Part shown: positions 6,568 through 8,041 of the stretch, piece after piece | Position numbering within the stretch: the stretch's first letter is position 1 | Layout of the letters: every line of letters begins with the position of its first letter | Source of the DNA: Bacilli bacterium | Lineage (GTDB): Bacteria; Bacillota_I; Bacilli_A; RF39; UBA660 | Reading direction: 5' to 3' | Assembly: GCA_016283075.1 (NCBI GenBank) | Contig: JAEEMF010000038.1 | Span: 1 to 8,041 of the forward strand | Length of the DNA stretch: 8,041 bases | Position numbers and translations under genes: made by a program | The notes under the pieces: generated by a model | The model's database searches: none | What the model was told of the DNA's origin: nothing | The model's input: the letters and a program-made list of their open reading frames with translations, nothing else

Positions 6568-7846
6568 TTAAACTTCCCATTATATATGGATAATTTACTT
6601 CAATTAATCTACATTTTAATGATTCATGAGTAAGATTACCCTCAGCTTTTACTTTAACTTGTAAGTAATTACCAGTATGTCCTATAAAGTATCCATCTTT
6701 AAATACTTCAGGAATAAACTCCATAGTTCTTCCTACAAACTTTTCCATATATTCTTTTTCAAGTTTGGTACTTAAGTCTATTACTTTTCTTACTCTTTCT
6801 TTTTTTATTTCTTCTTTAACTTGATTATCCATTGTTTCAGCTTTAGTTCCTTTTCTTACTGAAAAAGGAAAGCAATGGATTTTACTAAATTTTAATTCTT
6901 CTAATGTACTTAGAGTTATATTAAAATCTTCTTCTGTTTCACCTGGGAAACCTACTATTAAGTCAGTTGAGATAGACATTTCTGGTCTAATACTTCTAAT
7001 AACACCAATTCTCTTTTTAAAGAAATCTAAATCATATTTACGATTCATATCTTTTAAAGTTTTATCGCATCCTGACTGAATTGGAATATGAATATGATCT
7101 ACTATAATAGAACTTTTCTTTAATACTTCCATAAACTTATCATTAAGTTCATTTATTTCTATAGAAGAAATTCTAAGTCTTTCAAGACCATCTATTTTAA
7201 TAATATCTTCTAGTAAATCAGAAAAATCATAGTTATCTAAATCTGCTCCATAATGACCTGTATGTATACCAGTAAGAACTATTTCGTGATGTCCTTCTCC
7301 TACTAAGGTTTTGATTTCATCTATTACATTATCTTTATCTTTACTTCTTACTTTTCCTCTTAAATAAGGAATAATACAAAATGAACAGAAGTTTTCACAT
7401 CCATCTTCTATCTTTACAAATGCTCTTGTTTTATCAAAATTATTAAGCATCATTTTATCAAAACCGACATTATTCATATCATATATTTTTTTAATAAGTT
7501 TTTTATTTTTTATAAATTCTTTTATATAATCTACTACTTTTGATTTATCATGAGTTCCTAGTATTACTGATACACCATCTAGTTTTTCTAATACTTCGCT
7601 ATTTGCCTGAGAGTAGCATCCACATACTACTACTATAGCGCCTTCATTTTCTTTGATACATCTTTTAATTAGTTTTAAAGATTTAGAATCAGCTGTATTA
7701 GTTACTGAACATGTATTAATAATTACTATATCAGATTTAGAATCTTTTGAAGCTTCTTTATATCCTTCATTAATTAGTAAATCATGCATAACATTACTTT
7801 CATAAGAATTTACTTTACAACCAAGTGTATAAATACTAAATGTCAT
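6551..7846 (-). CDS. mtaB: tRNA (N6-L-threonylcarbamoyladenosine(37)-C2)-methylthiotransferase MtaB
   Basis: Radical-SAM enzyme that converts t6A37 to ms2t6A37 in tRNAs reading ANN codons, using two iron-sulfur clusters. N-terminal UPF0004 domain: cluster cysteines Cys10 (TLGCKVNS), Cys46 (NTCSVTN) and Cys77 (GCYSQ). Radical-SAM motif: Cys150, Cys154, Cys157 in GCENFCSFCIIPYLRGKVRS. Other family marks are LTGIHTGHYG (191-200), HIPIQSGCDKTLKDMNRKYD (252-271) and DLIVGFPGETEEDF (295-308). A C-terminal TRAM RNA-binding domain covers about 370-428. The LTGIH and SGCDKTLKDMNRKY patterns fit MtaB better than MiaB. Length 431 is normal. The start is the ATG at 7846, with AAGGTGA upstream; a GTG three codons earlier lies inside that ribosome site and is rejected. 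Cys75 is an additional cysteine next to the cluster ligand Cys77. No terminator follows, so transcripts may run into the next gene. Confidence 0.93.
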   Translation of the reverse strand: MTFSIYTLGCKVNSYESNVMHDLLINEGYKEASKDSKSDIVIINTCSVTNTADSKSLKLIKRCIKENEGAIVVVCGCYSQANSEVLEKLDGVSVILGTHDKSKVVDYIKEFIKNKKLIKKIYDMNNVGFDKMMLNNFDKTRAFVKIEDGCENFCSFCIIPYLRGKVRSKDKDNVIDEIKTLVGEGHHEIVLTGIHTGHYGADLDNYDFSDLLEDIIKIDGLERLRISSIEINELNDKFMEVLKKSSIIVDHIHIPIQSGCDKTLKDMNRKYDLDFFKKRIGVIRSIRPEMSISTDLIVGFPGETEEDFNITLSTLEELKFSKIHCFPFSVRKGTKAETMDNQVKEEIKKERVRKVIDLSTKLEKEYMEKFVGRTMEFIPEVFKDGYFIGHTGNYLQVKVKAEGNLTHESLKCRLIEVNYPYIMGSLIDTHK

Positions 7847-7863
7847 AAAAATCACCTTGATAA

Positions 7864-7892
7864 ATTATAACAAAAAAAGAATATATTAGCAA
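7864..7892 (-). promoter_or_regulatory. Promoter of mtaB (perfect extended -10)
   Basis: Minus strand has TGTTATAAT (7864-7872), a perfect extended -10, plus a possible -35 TTGCTA (7887-7892, 4 of 6) at 17-base spacing. The hexamer ends 17 bases before the ATG at 7846, so the predicted transcript begins at about the AAGGTGA ribosome site. The -35 lies within the hairpin at 7879-7900. Confidence 0.65.
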
Positions 7893-7900
7893 ATATATTC
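7871..7900 (-). terminator. Terminator-like hairpin upstream of mtaB
   Basis: Perfect 9-base arms 7879-7887 and 7892-7900 (GAATATATT / AATATATTC), 4-base loop, followed on the minus strand by TTTTTTTG (7871-7878). It would stop minus-strand transcription arriving from the right, just before the mtaB promoter. The arms have few G-C pairs, so efficiency may be modest. Its own gene is not in the window. Confidence 0.55.
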
Positions 7901-7911
7901 GGTTGTATTAT

Positions 7912-7955
7912 AAATAGTGTTGGTGAGTGTAAATTCACCACACTATTTTTATTTA
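7912..7955 (+). terminator. Hairpin terminator at the insertion-sequence end
   Basis: Arms 7912-7926 and 7935-7948 pair over 14 bases with one bulged T (7920): AATAGTGTTGGTGA against TCACCACACTATT, 8-base loop. On the plus strand it continues into TTTTTATTTAT, a U-tract. It would stop transcripts entering the element from the left before they reach the ORF at 8018. Confidence 0.65.
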
Positions 7956-7961
7956 TAAAAA

Positions 7962-8023
7962 AGACATAGGTTTGATACAATGTAATTGACTATACTCACA
8001 CTGAAAGGAATAAACCTATGTCT
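7962..8023 (+). repeat. Inverted repeat burying the transposase start codon
   Basis: Perfect 12-base arms AGACATAGGTTT (7962-7973) and AAACCTATGTCT (8012-8023), separated by 38 bases. The right arm contains the ATG at 8018-8020, so an RNA holding both arms would hide the start codon. Candidate -10 elements (TACAAT 7976-7981, TATACT 7991-7996) lie between the arms, so transcripts begun there would lack the left arm and stay translatable. Neither has a convincing -35. Confidence 0.7.
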
Positions 8024-8041
8024 ATGAATAATTATATATTA
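8018..8041 (+). CDS. Start of a probable transposase gene (first 8 codons)
   Basis: ATG at 8018 with AAAGGA eight bases upstream (GAAAGGAATAAACCT); the visible peptide is MSMNNYIL and continues beyond the window. A second ATG at 8024 is a possible alternative start. N-termini of this type (Met-x-Met-Asn-Asn-Tyr-Ile-Leu) remind me of ISL3-family transposases, but eight residues are too few for identification. The case rests mainly on the preceding hairpins, which resemble insertion-sequence ends. This is the only plus-strand gene supported in the window. Confidence 0.45.

Larger units (their letters stand above)
7901..8041 (+). mobile_element. Probable left end of an insertion sequence (ISL3-like), partial
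   Basis: From 7901 (GGTTGTATT...) the sequence changes to a plus-strand layout: a terminator-type hairpin (7912-7948), a start-codon-burying inverted repeat (7962-8023) and the first codons of an ORF. Ends beginning GG and containing a TAGTGTTGGTG-type hairpin, with a transposase starting about 100-130 bases in, fit my recollection of ISL3-family elements, which I cannot verify here. The boundary at 7901 is inferred from the GG and the end of the adjacent palindrome. The right end, terminal repeat partner and target duplication are outside the window. Confidence 0.5.

Noticed and set aside
7847..7855. GTG start for mtaB at 7855
   Set aside because: That GTG is part of the AAGGTGA ribosome site of the ATG at 7846; nothing supports initiation there.
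1..8041. Mycoplasma-type genetic code (TGA as Trp)
   Set aside because: Tryptophans are encoded by TGG (for example in the DHH protein and the exporter), and all genes reach TAA or TAG without internal TGA readthrough being needed.
1..8041. CRISPR array, tRNA or rRNA genes
   Set aside because: No regularly spaced direct repeats, cloverleaf-like segments or rRNA-like GC-rich conserved blocks were seen.

Overview
The window is AT-rich DNA with nearly all coding on the minus strand, tight gene packing, strong GGAGG or GGTGA ribosome sites, TGG tryptophan codons and TAA/TAG stops. This fits a low-GC Gram-positive bacterium (Bacillota, Bacilli or Erysipelotrichia-like) using the standard bacterial code. 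The species cannot be named from the sequence alone.

Layout, in minus-strand transcription order from the right edge. (1) 7901-8041 looks like the left end of an insertion sequence. It has a terminator-type hairpin, a second hairpin that buries a start codon, and the first 8 codons of a plus-strand ORF, probably an ISL3-type transposase. (2) mtaB (tRNA methylthiotransferase) at 6551-7846. (3) An unrecognised 254-residue membrane protein at 5748-6512 with its own consensus promoter and terminator. (4) recD2 (SF1B helicase) at 3454-5682. (5) A compact bacteriocin operon at 597-3373. (6) A DHH-family phosphoesterase at 1-531 that runs off the left edge.

The main discovery is the operon at 597-3373. 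A peptidase-C39 ABC exporter is followed by a very short HlyD-like accessory protein and two small genes that are easy to overlook (45 and 53 codons). Both encode peptides with matching double-glycine leaders (TKKELENINGG and NTKELQSINGG). Each mature peptide has a GxxxG motif and a single cysteine three residues from the C-terminus. The simplest reading is a two-peptide unmodified bacteriocin, or a peptide signal, with its dedicated processing exporter. No separate immunity gene is visible.

A second theme is regulatory economy. At three genes (DHH, recD2, mtaB) a terminator hairpin lies directly before an extended -10 element (TGnTATnnT), and the start codon follows 16-17 bases later. This predicts 5' leaders of only about 10-11 bases that begin at the Shine-Dalgarno sequence. 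The 254-residue gene differs: it has a TTGACA-17-TATTAT promoter whose -35 lies inside the 3' end of mtaB.
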